A stretch of DNA of 64,000 bases from Progne subis subis (lineage: Eukaryota; Chordata; Aves; Passeriformes; Hirundinidae), in the NCBI GenBank assembly GCA_022316685.1, contig JAKJHU010000038.1:3644384-3708383 (forward strand), in the 5' to 3' direction. Made by a program: the position numbers and the translations under genes. Under the pieces are notes generated by a model that was given only the letters and a program-made list of their open reading frames with translations, made no database searches and had not been told where the DNA came from. Of the stretch, positions 1-51,000 are shown in pieces; within the stretch, counting starts at the first letter, position 1; every line of letters starts with the position of its first letter.

Positions 1-37613
<37,613 letters not shown>

Positions 37614-39138
37614 CTTTTCATCCTGCACCTCTTAATTACTGTTTAGCCTCTCTCACAAAAAAAGTGCTAAATATATATTTAAAAAAAAAAAAAAAAAAAC
37701 ACAGAAAAAATTTAGAGCAACACAGCTAGAGAAAATGTAAAGTAATACACCATCAGAGAATTTTTCTTGGGAAATCTTGCTAAATTCATTAATTATCATC
37801 CAAGAGGAGGCTGCTGTGAAGTGAATTTTTAAATTCGTTTTATTTCAAGACAAACCACTTTCCTTTGCAGCTTGCCTCTTAGAGTTGTCTCAGAGGTATC
37901 AATTCTTAAAACATTTAGTTTAAAGTTCACTTAGTGCTTGTACCAATAGATTGTCAATTCTACAGGCTGATTAAAAAGTCACAATACAATAACATCTTTT
38001 GCCTTTATCAAGGGTAATGTTATCCATTCCTGTGAATAAATTAGGAGATATTTTTGACTACATTCAGTGTGAGGTATCAACAGTTCTGAAGTATTTGGTT
38101 CAGTGTGGGGGAGTGAGACACCAGACAATGTAGGTCCTTATTATCCTGAAAGCTGCATGTTGGACCAGTCCTCCCTCTAGCTATATGGACCAGAAATGAC
38201 TGGAATCCACTATTGGAATCCACTGGAATCTTGGAATCCACTATTACCTCGTAAGGCCAGAAGGATCAGCTGAAAGCAATACAAGATGCTCCTTCTCTTT
38301 GAGTACAAATATGCTGCCTTTGCCAAACTGCCAGCTCAGGAAACAAGGATCAGGCATAAGCACCTGTATTCAGATCCCCTGCCTGGCAACACACTGTGCA
38401 CTGGAAAAATTGCTGAATTAAACAAATCTGGTTTTTAATCATTATATACTGCACTTAGATCTTTTATGTCTGATATCATAACAATTGTATATATATTTCA
38501 CAAATTTCACTAGCAAGAGCAGGACCATCTCTTCCTAAGGTCTCCAGGCAGTTCAGTTAAAAAGAACAAGTGGAAAATATTCCCAATGCAAATTCTTCGA
38601 TCTGAAATTGCAAACAGGATAGCTGCTGTAGCCTACAAGAATTTTTCTCAAGCATCCTTCTGAGTAAGACTATTAAAAATACAGCAAATGCAATAAAGTA
38701 ACAAATTCTGAGTAAGACAATATACCCAGAAACAATTATCAGATTAAAATGATACAACAATTTGAATACAATCAGCCTAATCCTATTTTACTGTCTTGCT
38801 TAGTGCACACACTCCAGCAGAGATGCAACAAATTAATATTTTTGAGGGCTGTTAAATAAGCTGCAACATGCTGCTTTCTCCTCCTTTTCAACCATATGCA
38901 CACAGCCACTTACACCTACACAGAATCCACACACATCCCAACTCCTGCAGGTCTCCCAGTGAGCATGCTCTTCCACTGCAGGCAAATGCACCTGGTGCAT
39001 TCTGTCATGGACGGTCTGTTCCAAACTGCTGCTGGAAGCTGCACTGACTACCAGAAGCAGAAGGATTCATTAGGAAAATGAAAGAGGTCCTGCAGCAGAA
39101 TCCTGTTAAATTTCATTTCTTATTACAGATGGGAAGGG

Positions 39139-39177
<39 letters not shown>

Positions 39178-39293
39178 GCATAATTCTTTTTCAATACTGC
39201 AGGAAACAATTAAAAATTCATTACCAGTGAAGAATCTTCCAGTTATGTGTGTTTGGAAAGGCACCAGGGAAGACTGCAGTTAAAATTCCATCA

Positions 39294-39342
<49 letters not shown>
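39139..39342. repeat. Opposed poly-A (35) and poly-T (44) tracts
   Basis: A run at 39139-39173 and T run at 39299-39342, separated by 125 bp of unique sequence. The tracts are complementary and could pair as a long hairpin in RNA or a cruciform in DNA. Confidence 0.85.
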
Positions 39343-39346
<4 letters not shown>

Positions 39347-41934
39347 CTCCTTTTACAGACCACACCTAACTTCCTGCTGAAGGATCCTGGTTATTGAAGT
39401 AAGGTCTGGCATTTCCTGTGCAAGCCTTCTAAGTGCTGTAACTCTTATTGCCAGTAGATGGTACTGATATATACTCATAAATTCTTCTCAGAAATGGTAA
39501 AGAATTTTTGCATGTTTGAACACTTGCTTAAACTGAGACTCTTGGACTAAAATACATTATTTTATATAACCAGTCAAATCTCAAGATTCTCAAAAATTCT
39601 TCTGAATACACAGCAGCTCATGCTGATGTGACCATAGCTCTTAAAACTGTGAAGGTGAGGCAGAAATAAAGTCGGAGGGGTAGCAAAGTAAGAGAAATCA
39701 AAAAATGGAGGTTACACAGGCAGAGTACAACCTAAGCAATTGCTGAAACTGTATTATCAGCAGTCTGGATTATTTTAAACTAGGTTGTGCAAATATTCTA
39801 AAATAAATGTATACAGTATGTTCACTGTGCATTCTTTCTAAATGCAGATCAGCCAGCAATGGGAGGGAAGGAGGGCATGTCTGAGTGTTCACTGCAGCAA
39901 TGAGTTCCTGTACAGAAGTCATCAGTCCTTGCTCCCTGCTGCAGCAGGTGTTTGGGAGCACTGTAAGCCACTCTCTGTGGCAAATCAGTAAAACACCCAC
40001 TTTGGGCACTACTCCACCTAAACACCATCCTACTTCTTTCCACTCTTCTGCTTGCTCTGTATTTCCCATGCTTACTGATTTTCATACTTTTTCCTCCTGA
40101 TGCACCAATAAAACATCTTTATCTCTCTCCTACCTCACTATCAACCTTCTGCCTTTCCCTCCTTCTTTCACACATATGCAAATCTCTTCCAAACTTTTCA
40201 AGCAAGACACATTGCTGTATCTCTATGTTCAGATCTTCTGGCAGTCATTTATTCTCTGCCATCTTCTTTCTTTCAGCCACAAAGAGGACAAAAAAGAAAA
40301 AGGTGTGGAGAGTGATAAAAAGCAAAAAGGCCAGTCTAAAGTGAGAGATGTTGGAGAAGGAATTAATAGAGTGGCTGAAGAAATGTCACTGTGGCTTTGA
40401 AAAACAGAAAGTGAAGAGAGGAGAGAATACTGATAATTTTTTCCTTTTGTAAAAGTGGTGAGAGAATGAAGAGTTTGACTTTGTCAAAATAAGGTTTTTG
40501 ACATTTTCAGCAACTAAGAAAAATGTGCCAAATGAGAACTATAATTGAACAACATCAAAAGTATCAATTTGGTTTTGATTCATTTAAACATTGCACAATA
40601 TTTTAAAATAATGTTAAAAGCCTTTTTAGTAAAGTGTTTCATTTAATAGGCAGTTTCTGTCTTCACAGATGATTCAAAGAAATCAACAAAAAGTTTACAA
40701 ATAATTCCACATAGCCAATCTTTTTGGTTAAGAAGCTTTGGATGAAAACTTCTGGCTGGATCTAATTAGGAGCACGGCTTACTTGGGGCTGTTCTGAAGT
40801 CTCAAAATAAGAGGATTGTGAGACAGCACAGATCCACAGGAGGAGTAGAGGAGCTTCTAACTACAACAGCATTTTGATTATTCATTTGTATGGATAGACA
40901 ACTGCTTATGTATGAATGTTACAGTAAATCAAGTACCTGAAAAGCTGGGCTAATCCACACAACAGGGAAAAGGAGGCTCATTCTTCCATTAGTAGCATAT
41001 TAAGTAAAAGCATTTGATAATTTGTTTCTTATGGTAAGGGTCTGAAATTACCAGAGATCTCATTTTGATTTCCACCAGTGCTATAAAATCTACATGCACA
41101 GTGTTAGGAAGGACAGTGAAAAGAGAAGCCAAGAAGGAAATAGCCAGGGGACATTGCCTCCCACTGCTTTAGAAGCTTGGGTGTACAGTCTTACTAGGCT
41201 ATAAGGAAAAATGAGTAAGTGCTTAAGAGAGACAGACTAGACAGGAAATGCAGTATCAGCTTTGCAGTCTAAAAGAGAAATATATATACGTCTAAAGAGG
41301 AGACAACAGTAATACATCCAGAGAAGTGTGTAACAATCCTTAAAATGTATTAGATATTACACATAGCTATAGTAAATGTAACAGATAAAATTATTAGAGA
41401 TAGAAAGGGAAAATTATTATATCAAATAGCAAATATCGATGAAAATTCAATCCAACATAGCGTATGTTTTAAAACTATTTGTGTGAACATGGTAAAAATT
41501 TACCCAAAACATAAACATGAAATAAGAACGGCAATTCTGGTAATAAGTCATTCCAACTGCTGTCTAGCTTCCCAACTTTTAACAGCCATGGTAAATTTTA
41601 TGAATGGTTTTGTCATTGATGGTATCCATCTTCCCTCTACTGTGGCATGTGTGAAAGCTTGAAGTGGACCTTGCCATGTAATCATCTGGTAAAACACAGG
41701 GCCCCACAGAGAGGGTAGAGATGAAGAAGTGCTCAGTGTCATATGTAAAGAAACTCTACATGAGGGTGAATGATTTTTGTCAGAACAGAAAATATTTTCC
41801 TGACATCCCAGGAGCCCTCATTTACAGACAATACTAATTAATAAAATTAGAAGGAAAACAGGTTACCAGTTTTTCCTCAGAAACTTGTAAAAACTGTATT
41901 TTTCAATGGGAAAGCATTAAAATGCACAGCTGGC

Positions 41935-42190
41935 AACCTGCCATCATTCTCTGTGGTTCTGTGATCATTTTACTCTCCAGCTGTGTGTCCCTGTACTATA
42001 TTAGATTGTCCCTAATTGCATGACTTTTCATTTATAGTTCTGAATTTCATCTCGTTCCAGTAACACCAGTCATCAAGCTCATCGAGTCCTTTCTGTATAA
42101 TAGCTTGCTCAGTCTTTGACAATGCCTTACGACTTTGTGATAGGAGCAAATTACATTGGCATATTTCCATTTCGTTGCTGAAACAATAAA
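41935..42190. mobile_element. Possible ancient amniote repeat fragment
   Basis: The stretch 'ttctgaatttcatctcgttc' followed by 'catcaagctcatcgagtcct' and 'ttctgtataatag' resembles an old dispersed repeat common in reptile and bird genomes ('gaatttcatcttgtt...ccagtctatcaaggtc...tgaat'). I cannot name the family with certainty. Confidence 0.35.
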
Positions 42191-42539
42191 TTAAACATTA
42201 AATAAAATCTGCCCCAAAGTTAAAACAGTGGCAAGCAACTTCGACCAAAGGTACAGGTTACTGTGATACTTGCTCTAGTTTGCAAAATGTGTTAATACTA
42301 CTCCAAGACCCTTAATCTTAAAAAACCCGTCAACATTAGGTTTATGCTCTAAAATGAAATACTATTTTAATCGAAAGAGCAAGAGAGACCTAAGTGGAGA
42401 TTTTTCTTCTTGTAAGTAGTATCCATTTAATCAAATATATTGAATCTAAAGAATTCTTGTCATCTCTTCCCCCCATGATACTTACAATACTTACTATACT
42501 ACTAAATTAATCACGGTGATCTAGGTGACTGAAAAAATA

Positions 42540-43060
42540 TGTTTGGTAACTTGGAGATGACACAAAACTGGCAGGGCAACAAGTAAACAGGAGGATAGTA
42601 TTAGAATTTAAAATGTCCTGACAAACAAAACAGGCTCAAAAAGTGAAGCAATCCAAGATATATAAGTTCTACATTTTATACTTAGACTATATGGAAATAA
42701 TTCAGATCACAGAAATAAAACATGCAAGGAAACGTAGGATCCAAGAGATACTACATTTGAAAGCTTCCAAGGAGATGTAGGGTTTGAGCTCTTTCTGCCT
42801 TAAGTTTACATTGAAAAGATCGATTGAAGACACAATGAGCGTTGTCATATGTCCAAAAAGCTCTTCCAAGGAAGCAAAGGAATTTGTTTTCTTTTTATCT
42901 AGCATACAGATAAACAGGTTGTGGCATTAAACTGCAGCATGAGAGTTTGTTAGGAAAACTTTTTACCAGTGAAAAAAGGAAATTAACAGAGTAGACACAT
43001 GACAATCTTTCAAGGACTTTAAGAAAAGCTAGACCTTGGAAGAAAAAGATGAGTGAGTAT
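42540..43060 (+). mobile_element. Possible ancient CR1-like LINE fragment
   Basis: 'ggagatgacacaaaactggc' matches a well-known CR1 internal motif, and 'gttaggaaaactttttacca' some 410 bp later matches the expected 3' segment in the same orientation. The sequence between is heavily diverged. Confidence 0.45.
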
Positions 43061-45460
43061 GAGTTTTGTAGCAAAACTGATCAGGATGAGAATCAGGAAA
43101 CTTGTAACAGGCCTTCAGTGTTTTAGGGTCTTAATAAGTGTAGGTTTCTCATTGTTTTGTGCTGCTTCATCTGTTATGTTTCTCCCCAGGCCTCAAGGAA
43201 GCTGTTAGCACTCCACAGAACTTCAGGAAAGATTGCATAACATGGGATTGCCCTGTTGGAAGGTGGAAGGTTTAGAGCTGGTGCAGTACCTCTGCTAAGA
43301 TTTATATTTTTGCTGCTCCACTGCTGAAATTAGACAGCAAATAAACATTGGTTTTCCTGTGCTTGAGGTTTGTGTGTTTCATACAATACTACACTGTCTG
43401 TTCAGTAGCCACAGCTGAGACAGAGGTTCTTACAATATCGATGTACTGAGTTGTGCACTTTGAACAGTAGGTGTTCCTGCAAAACAAATCTTTCCAAATG
43501 GCTCCTAGAAGAGTTACATAAAAATACAGCTTCCTACACATTTCCCAACATTTTAGATGGATATATAACTAGCAAATCACCTTTGAAAATGCAGTTACTT
43601 GAAATCTTAAGCCAATATGAGATAGTTCTGTCAGAAGGGACCTCCCATTTTCCACCCACTGTTACCTTGCTCATTTCCCACTCTTTGGCCTGAGCATTTC
43701 TGCATTTTAGCCAGATCAGCTCACTAGTCTGGCTGAAAACTGTAAATAACTGGGCAGATTTCAGAAAGATCAAAAATCTGATCCATCACAGTTCAGAAAA
43801 GATAATTTCCTAATGTCTCAAGATGTCCTCTCACTTTAGAGTGAAAAGGACTAGCTGACTACCTTCAGTGTCTTCCAAATTGTAGTACTTCACCTAAGTG
43901 CAAGCTCAAAAGGCTTAAGAGTACCAACGATGGATCTTCAGAGCTTGAACAATGGAGCAGAATGGGGCTCTAACAACTGCAGTCAACAAATGCTGGCACA
44001 GACCCTGTATCTGGTGTAAACGCAGTATATAAGTCGAATAAAACTGCAAAAAGGGTCATTAAAATGTCTGAATCCTAGCAAATCTAAGAATGAAATTAGG
44101 CTACCATTCAGTTACAGCAGCCTCAGGATTGCTCTTCCAAGATCAGAAAGCGACCAGGATCACCTGTTTGCTTTCAACATGGACACCAGGACAGCATTTT
44201 GAGAACAATGTCCAGCAAGGATCATATAATGTGAAAACAGATATACAAACACCCGTACTGGGAAAGTTTAAGGGTCCTTCAAATCAATTTTCTTACTCTC
44301 TTTAAAACTTATTTCAGGAAACTACCCACAGATCTCTGGCAAGATGTACCCCAGGGAAGTATGAAAAACACATTAGTAAAAAACAGTTAATCTTTACTTA
44401 CTGTTAACCAATAATTGGCAATGACTTGCATTTGTTGAAGTTAATCCGTTTTCCTCTTTTATCAGAAATGGCCTTTGAAAAATTGCTGATTTTCAATCAA
44501 GTGTCAGTGCACGAACAAAAAAGCTACTTGTCTTTCCAGATAAGAGGCCCTTAAATCCTTCCTTCTAGTATTAGACAATTTGGATTTGTCACTTGATGAA
44601 AATACCATTCCTAACTTTTTTAATACAGTGAGATAAACTTTCTGCCAGTCTGTAATGATCTCCTCCAGTGCTCCTTCACCACAGGAAAAAACCAAGGCTG
44701 ATTTAAATCCAAGAAAGGTTCAAATCAACAGTTTGATTTTCCTAGACAAAAAGAGAAATACTGTCTCCAAATCAAACAGCAGTGTGGGAAGACAGTGCAA
44801 GAGTATTCACCAAATCCCTAATGAAGCTGATTAAGTGATTACAGCCATTTCAGCTATCTTGATGCAGTGGGCTCTTCTTCAAATCAATCTTGGCCCTGAT
44901 ACATATCGTGAGAAACTATCCCCACAAGTAGAGTCTTGTGTAAGCGTCAGGCTAGAGATATATCCATTTTTAGTGTGTTTGTGTGGGGAGAGTGAATATA
45001 CAATCCAAAGATGCAATGATAACAGAAGTGCCATATGTATGGGATGAGCTAGATATTTCCAGATGCCTGAATAGGAGAATGTGCTGACTACTTATGCTGT
45101 TAATAAAACATGCTGTGATTTCTTTCCTGACAAGCCAGAACTCAGAATTTAGCATTCCCAGTATGGGCATTATGCAAAGATGTTTAGAATGGAATCTCCA
45201 ATTAATCTTAACTACAGGATGGCTACAGAAAATTCATATACAATTTATATCCTGCTGGATACAAGGCACCGGGTAGATGGGAGATTCTAACATCCCCCGA
45301 ACATCTGTCTAGAAGTTTTGGATGAACAACATAAATCATGATTCTGAACCTACTGACAAATTAATGTGGGAAATACTCTGTGATTAAACTTTCATAGCCT
45401 CTTATTGTCTTCTATTGCAAACACAACCTATGAGTAAGGCTGTGCCTTTTCAGTTATCGC

Positions 45461-45468
45461 TTACGTAA
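45461..45468. promoter_or_regulatory. TTACGTAA palindrome at the island edge
   Basis: Exact palindrome matching the PAR-bZIP/NFIL3 (E4BP4) core site. It also contains the candidate minus-strand donor, so only one reading may be meaningful. An 8-mer can occur by chance. Confidence 0.3.
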
Positions 45469-45665
45469 CCCCAGGTCAGGCTCCGACAGGGAAGCCGGGC
45501 GAAGCTTCCCTCGAGCCAGGGACAAAGGGCCACGGACCGAGCCCTCCAACTCCATGAAATGCTGCGAGCAGCTTCCACTTCCACGCAAAACATTTCCACC
45601 CGCTCCTTGTAACCTGGCTGCGCCAACAGGCCGACACAGCGGGCGCTGCGGGGAGCCGGGAGAAA

Positions 45666-45723
45666 GCAGGGGAGGAAGGCAGGGGAGGAAGGCAGGGGAG
45701 GAAGGCAGGGGAGGAAGGCAGGG
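45666..45723 (+). repeat. 13-bp minisatellite (GCAGGGGAGGAAG, 4.5 copies)
   Basis: Four exact tandem units at 45666-45717 plus a partial fifth, inside the CpG island. Each unit carries GGGG and two GG pairs, giving some G-quadruplex potential on the plus strand. Confidence 0.92.
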
Positions 45724-47947
45724 CGGAGCCCGCCGGGCGCCACCGCCCAGCCCGCCCCGCCGGCGGGCGCCGCAGGTGAGGCAGCCGAGCCGCCGCCCTG
45801 AGCCTCGGCACCCCCCGTGGCCGCAGCGAAGGAAGACGGGCGGCCCGGCGTCGCTGGACGAGACGAGCCCGAGTGAAAAGGCGGCCGGGGAGGCGGCCGG
45901 GAGCTGCCGGGCTCCGCAATGGCGCGGCGCCCAGGGGAGGTTGCCAAGCAACCGGTCCGGCGGCTGCGGCAGCGCGCTGCGCAGGGGGAGCGCCTCCGCC
46001 CGCAAAGCCTGGGAGAGTTCGCAAAGCCTCCTCGACACACGGCCTGCTCCAGAGGGACAGCTGCCCCTGGCAGCTTCAGCCGGGCCCGGTCACACGGGGG
46101 AAACGGAGGGAGGGAGCAGGTGTGTAGGGCAGAGAACGGCAGGAGAGGCAGAAGTGGAAGGGGTTGCTGAGGGGAACCCGCCCTTCAGAGCCAGCGGCGA
46201 GGGACAGCGGAGCCCCGCCGGGCGAGGTCCCTCCCCGCTGTCCCAAGAGCCGAGCTGAGCGGCCGTGGAGCCAAATTCAGGCTTTACCATCAGGGCGGGA
46301 AGAACCCGGGGGATCACCATCTCTCCTTCAGTTCAATTTCTGTACCGTCTGTATTGGATACAGTCAGCCATGCTGCCTACTGCCTGCAGCCAGCCAATTC
46401 TCCTGCTCCGGGTGGGCGGGTGTGTTGTTGGGCTTTTTTAAATAGGAAACGGTGACTGTAAAACCATAGAAACGGACCTGGGGAGTGGGGTGCTGCGACA
46501 GTTTTTTACATCATCTCCACTCATTTCAAGCTGTTGGTATATTTTTGAGAAAAAATTAACCGCATGCACTACGTGCCAAAATCCCTAAGTTTTGACTTGG
46601 TATACATGAGAGGAGAGGAGGGGGTACATGTCCAAATTGTAACTTTGCAAAATAAACAGAGAACCTGGATCTAAACGGAGGATTTCCCAAATAAGCTTGC
46701 ATTTGCAAAGATAGCTGACTAGTGACAAACACAACTGCTTCTTGAGAAACTTCCAAACCCAAAACACAATAGGCACAGAAAGCATTAGGACCATCCCACA
46801 GGGGGAAACAAATATCTCCATGGATAACAGATGAGAATTTCCCCCCTGGGAATTGTACTGACGCTGACAGGCTCCCTGCAGCTGCACAGCACCAGCTGCC
46901 AAGGGGATCCTGCAGGAGTTAATGCAGCTTGAAAGAAGCATTAACTCCCTGGATATCTATCAACCTTCAAGGGCAGGATGCCACAAAATGTTTCCTCATA
47001 AGCACTACTCATGCCCCTACCTATGTAGCTGCACCTGGAAACATATCAAGGTCTCTAAAGGAGATACACACACAAGAAAGCACAACTGCAAAAAAGCACA
47101 ACTACACAGCATAACTTCTTTTCCCAGGCATGGTCCCCACCAGTTTCCCTTTGCCACTGGAATGGAAGAGTTGGCTTTGTTTCAGTAAAATGCTGCTTCA
47201 AATAAACCAGAAGCAGTGGTTTCAGTGATTCTGGAAATTAAGTCACAGATGAGGTCCCATATTTACTTTTAAATATTCTTTTAGTCTTGTGACGGTTTAT
47301 GGTTAGCAGTTCTTACTATATCCTTAGGGATAGAGTGCAGATGGGTCTAAGCCAGCTACTAGTTACAGGTTGTGATGTCTTATGCTAATTGCACATGGGG
47401 CTGACAGTACTGTTTATTACTGATATACTTGACATTGACTTGTCCAGTTTTCCTTTTTTTTTTTTTTTTTTTCCCCTTCCCTTCTTGCTCAGTTATGTCA
47501 AACTTGAAGTGCTGGGGCTAAAATTTTAGCTTTTTGCCTCAGATCAACTTTTGGAGGGAAGCTTCAACACAAATGAAACTATTTCTAAGAAAAAAGGCTA
47601 TACATATATGTATTTACCCCTAAAATTTTATAGTTACCAATTTTCAAAGCATTAATAAGTCACATTCTGAATTTGGGACTTTTCTTTTGGAATGATATCT
47701 ATAATACTTGCCTAGAGTTGAAACATTTTGGAAAATTAGTTTGCAGGTATTTGAAAGTACACCCCAGAAATTTAAAGGTGTGAATTACAGAGATAATGCA
47801 TTTTTCTGTTGTTTCATTGTCTATCAGAGGGGATTGTCCTTCAACTGAATTCTGTCTTTTGTGGACTCTGCTGACCCAGAAGCGGGAATGTTTTCATCTT
47901 TTTGTTCTAAATCATTCTGTATGTTGGTTATTAAAGAAACCAAATCA

Positions 47948-48060
47948 AACAAGAAAAAAAAAAACCCAAAACAACAACAAAAAAACAAACAAACAAAAAC
48001 ACCACAACCCCCCCCCCCCCAAAAAAAAAAAAAAAAAAAAAACCAACAAAAAACCCCCAA
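47948..48060 (+). repeat. A/C-rich low-complexity tract (includes C13 and A22)
   Basis: Irregular AAAC-type repeat followed by 13 C (48008-48020) and 22 A (48021-48042). Apparent ORFs across it are compositional. Confidence 0.85.
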
Positions 48061-51000
48061 AACATAGAACCCCAGAAGGAAATACAGAAGGAAAAGGAGG
48101 CATTTAGGAAAAAAGGGAAACATATCTCAGACTGAAGACCGGCAGCACAAGAAACCACCAGGGAAATGATATGTGTAAGAACTGTCTGCCTGGATAAAGC
48201 AACTGTCTCAAAATTGGCTGCAGTAGTCCTGCAGGCTGTTTGAAGAGACATGAAAAACTCAAAGGCTTGTAGAGTATTATGATCAAGAAATTCATCTAGG
48301 TTTATCAATTTGAAGCCAAAGGAGACCAGGCTGGGGAACAGTCAAGGAAAAGGAAAGGCAGTACAGTGGAGCAAGCAGAGATAGGAGAAAACAAAAAAGC
48401 TTGGGATCAATGGGCAAGAGAGGGAATAAAACCCTGAAATAACTGGGCTGGAATTAATAGAAAGGATGGACAAGAAGATGTGAAGATGAGTTTATAAACG
48501 TGACAAGTTAAGAGCTCTGTGAAGTATATGTAAATATGTATTCAATAACTCATTCATATGTGTATCAATATGGTCTCCCTAAAACTGTGTACGAACACTC
48601 CAATTAAAAGCACCTATTATTGTAGGAAGGACTGAAATGACAGCATAGAATTGAGACCTGCTTTAGCTTTGGTGCATTTGTCAGTAGATACTGTAATGCA
48701 ATATTCACTGTCTGATGTAGTATACAATATGGATGAGCTCTTAAAAGCAGTGCGATTTGTTTTGAAGGAGACTTCCTTGATTCGTTGGTACTGCACAGGG
48801 ATCAGAAGAAGTGACTAGTCGGAAGGGGAAAAGAAGGATGATAACTATGTGTCCTTCATGCAAGGTCTGTATGCTGTCTTGGAGAACTGGCCATGCCTGC
48901 AATTATGGTTTGTCTTCTCTGGCATCAAATGGCTGTATCTATCACCGTCTGCATTTAAGCCTTTCATATTTCTGGAGAAAAATAGGTCCTGTAGAAGGCA
49001 ATTCTTCTGACTATTTCAGATACCTACCTTAAGATGAGGCAAGTTGTGCCCTAGAAGTGCCTGTCTCTCTGGACTGACTAGAAGGGGCAAGAGATGGGTA
49101 CTGAGTGCTGCCTGATGGCAGGCAATTCACTCAAACTGCTGTTTTCACAGGTGGCTACAAATCATATGTGTGATTTCTAGAATGTAAAGACAGCCTTAAT
49201 ACTAGCATACTTTTTATGTGATTTTGTAAATGTGAAATATTTAGTGGATCCTCTTACTTCCACATCTCCTTACTAAATATCAGCCACTTATTTTTCTCCT
49301 ATTACCATTGTTCCCAGTTTGTGCTTTAAGAAGCAGAACCATGTGTGGTTTGGGAACCAGAATGATGTATGAAAATATATGGGTCTGCATTCTGATACGC
49401 AATGACAGAGACAGGGGGAGACTTGAATATTCCTGTTGTAGTACTCAACAATATGTGTTAATGACTGTAATTTTAATTGTTATTTTGTATTACAGTTCTG
49501 CCAACTGCCCAAAGCTTCACACTATAGGCATTTCTACAGTTGAGTAACTATATATTTTAAATAAAGATGTCACCAGTGGGAGACACATAAGGCTGAATGT
49601 ATATTCAAAATTTGGCAACCAAAAGGGAAAAATTAAACCAAACAGCATGAAATTAGATCCTATGATGAGTAATATGGTTGGTGATTTGTGCAGAACACAG
49701 CCAATTGGTTACATAGGATTTCCCAGACCATCCTATAGGAACTGCTAGAACTGTTAGAAAGCTTTAGAGCTGCACCTGTATCCCCTGTGTCCCATGCAAA
49801 GGCAGAGAGCAAATATCATCACTATTCCCTGGTGACCTGACCAGTATGTTTGTTTCCCTGCGTAATGAAAAGCTCAGTCAGATATATAACATTAGAAAGC
49901 ATTAAATAAGTCTCTATTAAATTTAGAAAATTTTGTTTGATCTGAAAGGAAACAGAGTAGTTAATTGGCCCACAATTAAATAGAAATGCCATTAAAAAAA
50001 TCCTGAAACAGTTTGCCAGGCCCAATTTCTGTTTGCTTTTTACAGTGTCCTCAAAACCTGTCATATCAAGACATAAACTGAGAATATTCTGAACACTATG
50101 AAAACATCTTTATGGATCAATTTATCCTAAGGGACAAAGTGCCTATGGCTGACATATGCAGTTAAGTAAGAGCAGGAAGGTAGTATCACTGTTCCATCAA
50201 GTAACTTGAAAGCCCTGAGGGATCAATGCAGATTCATAAGTGTAGGATCAGAGGAGATGGTTATGAGTGTTTATACTGACATTCTGCCCAGTGTGAATTA
50301 TACAAGTCCCCTGATTTAAAAAGAGTCTCAGCTAAAAACCACCAAATTCATGAGAAACCCTTAGTAAGTTACCTGATGACAAAGTATTACTGCAATAACA
50401 TAGGTGCCTTGTTTCATACTTGGACATCACTTTCCTGGGTGGTGGTGTTAGGAAAAAAAAGGAGAAGTGGCACAGAAGTATGTAAATGTGCTAGAAATGG
50501 AAAGCTGAATACTTACATCATATACCTGCCCCAAACTAATTTTTTATAGGTACTGATTGTTTTCATAAGCAGTGGAAAACAATTAACAGCTTTAAAGTTC
50601 AGTTACTTTGTTTAAAAATGCAGGTTCAGTTTCAAGGTAACTTAAAAAAAAAAAAAAAAAGAGTGGAGGCTTGTTCATTATAATATTTTATAGCTTTTGG
50701 AAAAAGAAGAATTGCTGAAACAATCTACAGAATTCTAGGCTAAAATCAACTACAGCCAAATGTAGCTGGACTATTTGGAACTGAAACTTGTTCAGTGGAG
50801 TTCAATTATTTTTTTCTAGTTCAGAATAATTTCCTAAGTGTATAGTTTTTTTTTTTATGTACTCCATTTGCATTTGTTGGTACGTGTGAATAAAACAACA
50901 GAGCAGATGTTGAAAACCTCCTCAGGAGAGTTTTTCCATTCCCACTATGTTTGAGCCAGCAAAACAGGTTCTGGTTAGAGAGAATACAGGAGCTCCCCAA

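Larger units (their letters stand above)
37614..45449. other. SCN2A 5' intron, proximal part
   Basis: AT-rich sequence upstream of the coding start. It includes an A16-18 run near 37681, a degenerate 'ggaatccacta' repeat at 38200-38246, the opposed A35/T44 homopolymers at 39139-39342, and probable ancient repeats at 41930-43060. No conserved protein-coding exon seen. Confidence 0.6.
45450..46300. promoter_or_regulatory. CpG island within the SCN2A 5' intron; candidate alternative or divergent promoter
   Basis: About 850 bp of very GC- and CpG-rich sequence in otherwise AT-rich DNA, the strongest CpG island in the window. On the minus strand a donor-like TTAC/GTAAGC ends the island at 45465; on the plus strand CGCAG/GTGAGG is a good donor at 45775-45776. 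Either could end a first exon, so the island may serve a second SCN2A start 8 kb upstream of the coding start, a divergent noncoding RNA, or both. All six frames are long and open here because of composition; none resembles a protein family. Confidence 0.6.

Noticed and set aside
45450..46040. Three overlapping minus-strand open frames of 182-196 codons
   Set aside because: Same composition effect; they overlap each other in different frames and the tandem repeat gives artificial LPSSPAFLP-type repeats.
45554..46258. Long plus-strand open frame (234 codons) in the CpG island
   Set aside because: All frames on both strands are open here because of very high GC. The translation is Pro/Gly/Arg/Ala-rich with no family resemblance.
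47796..48123. Frames on both strands across the A/C tract
   Set aside because: Translations are runs of Lys/Gln/Pro or Phe/Gly/Val from low-complexity sequence.
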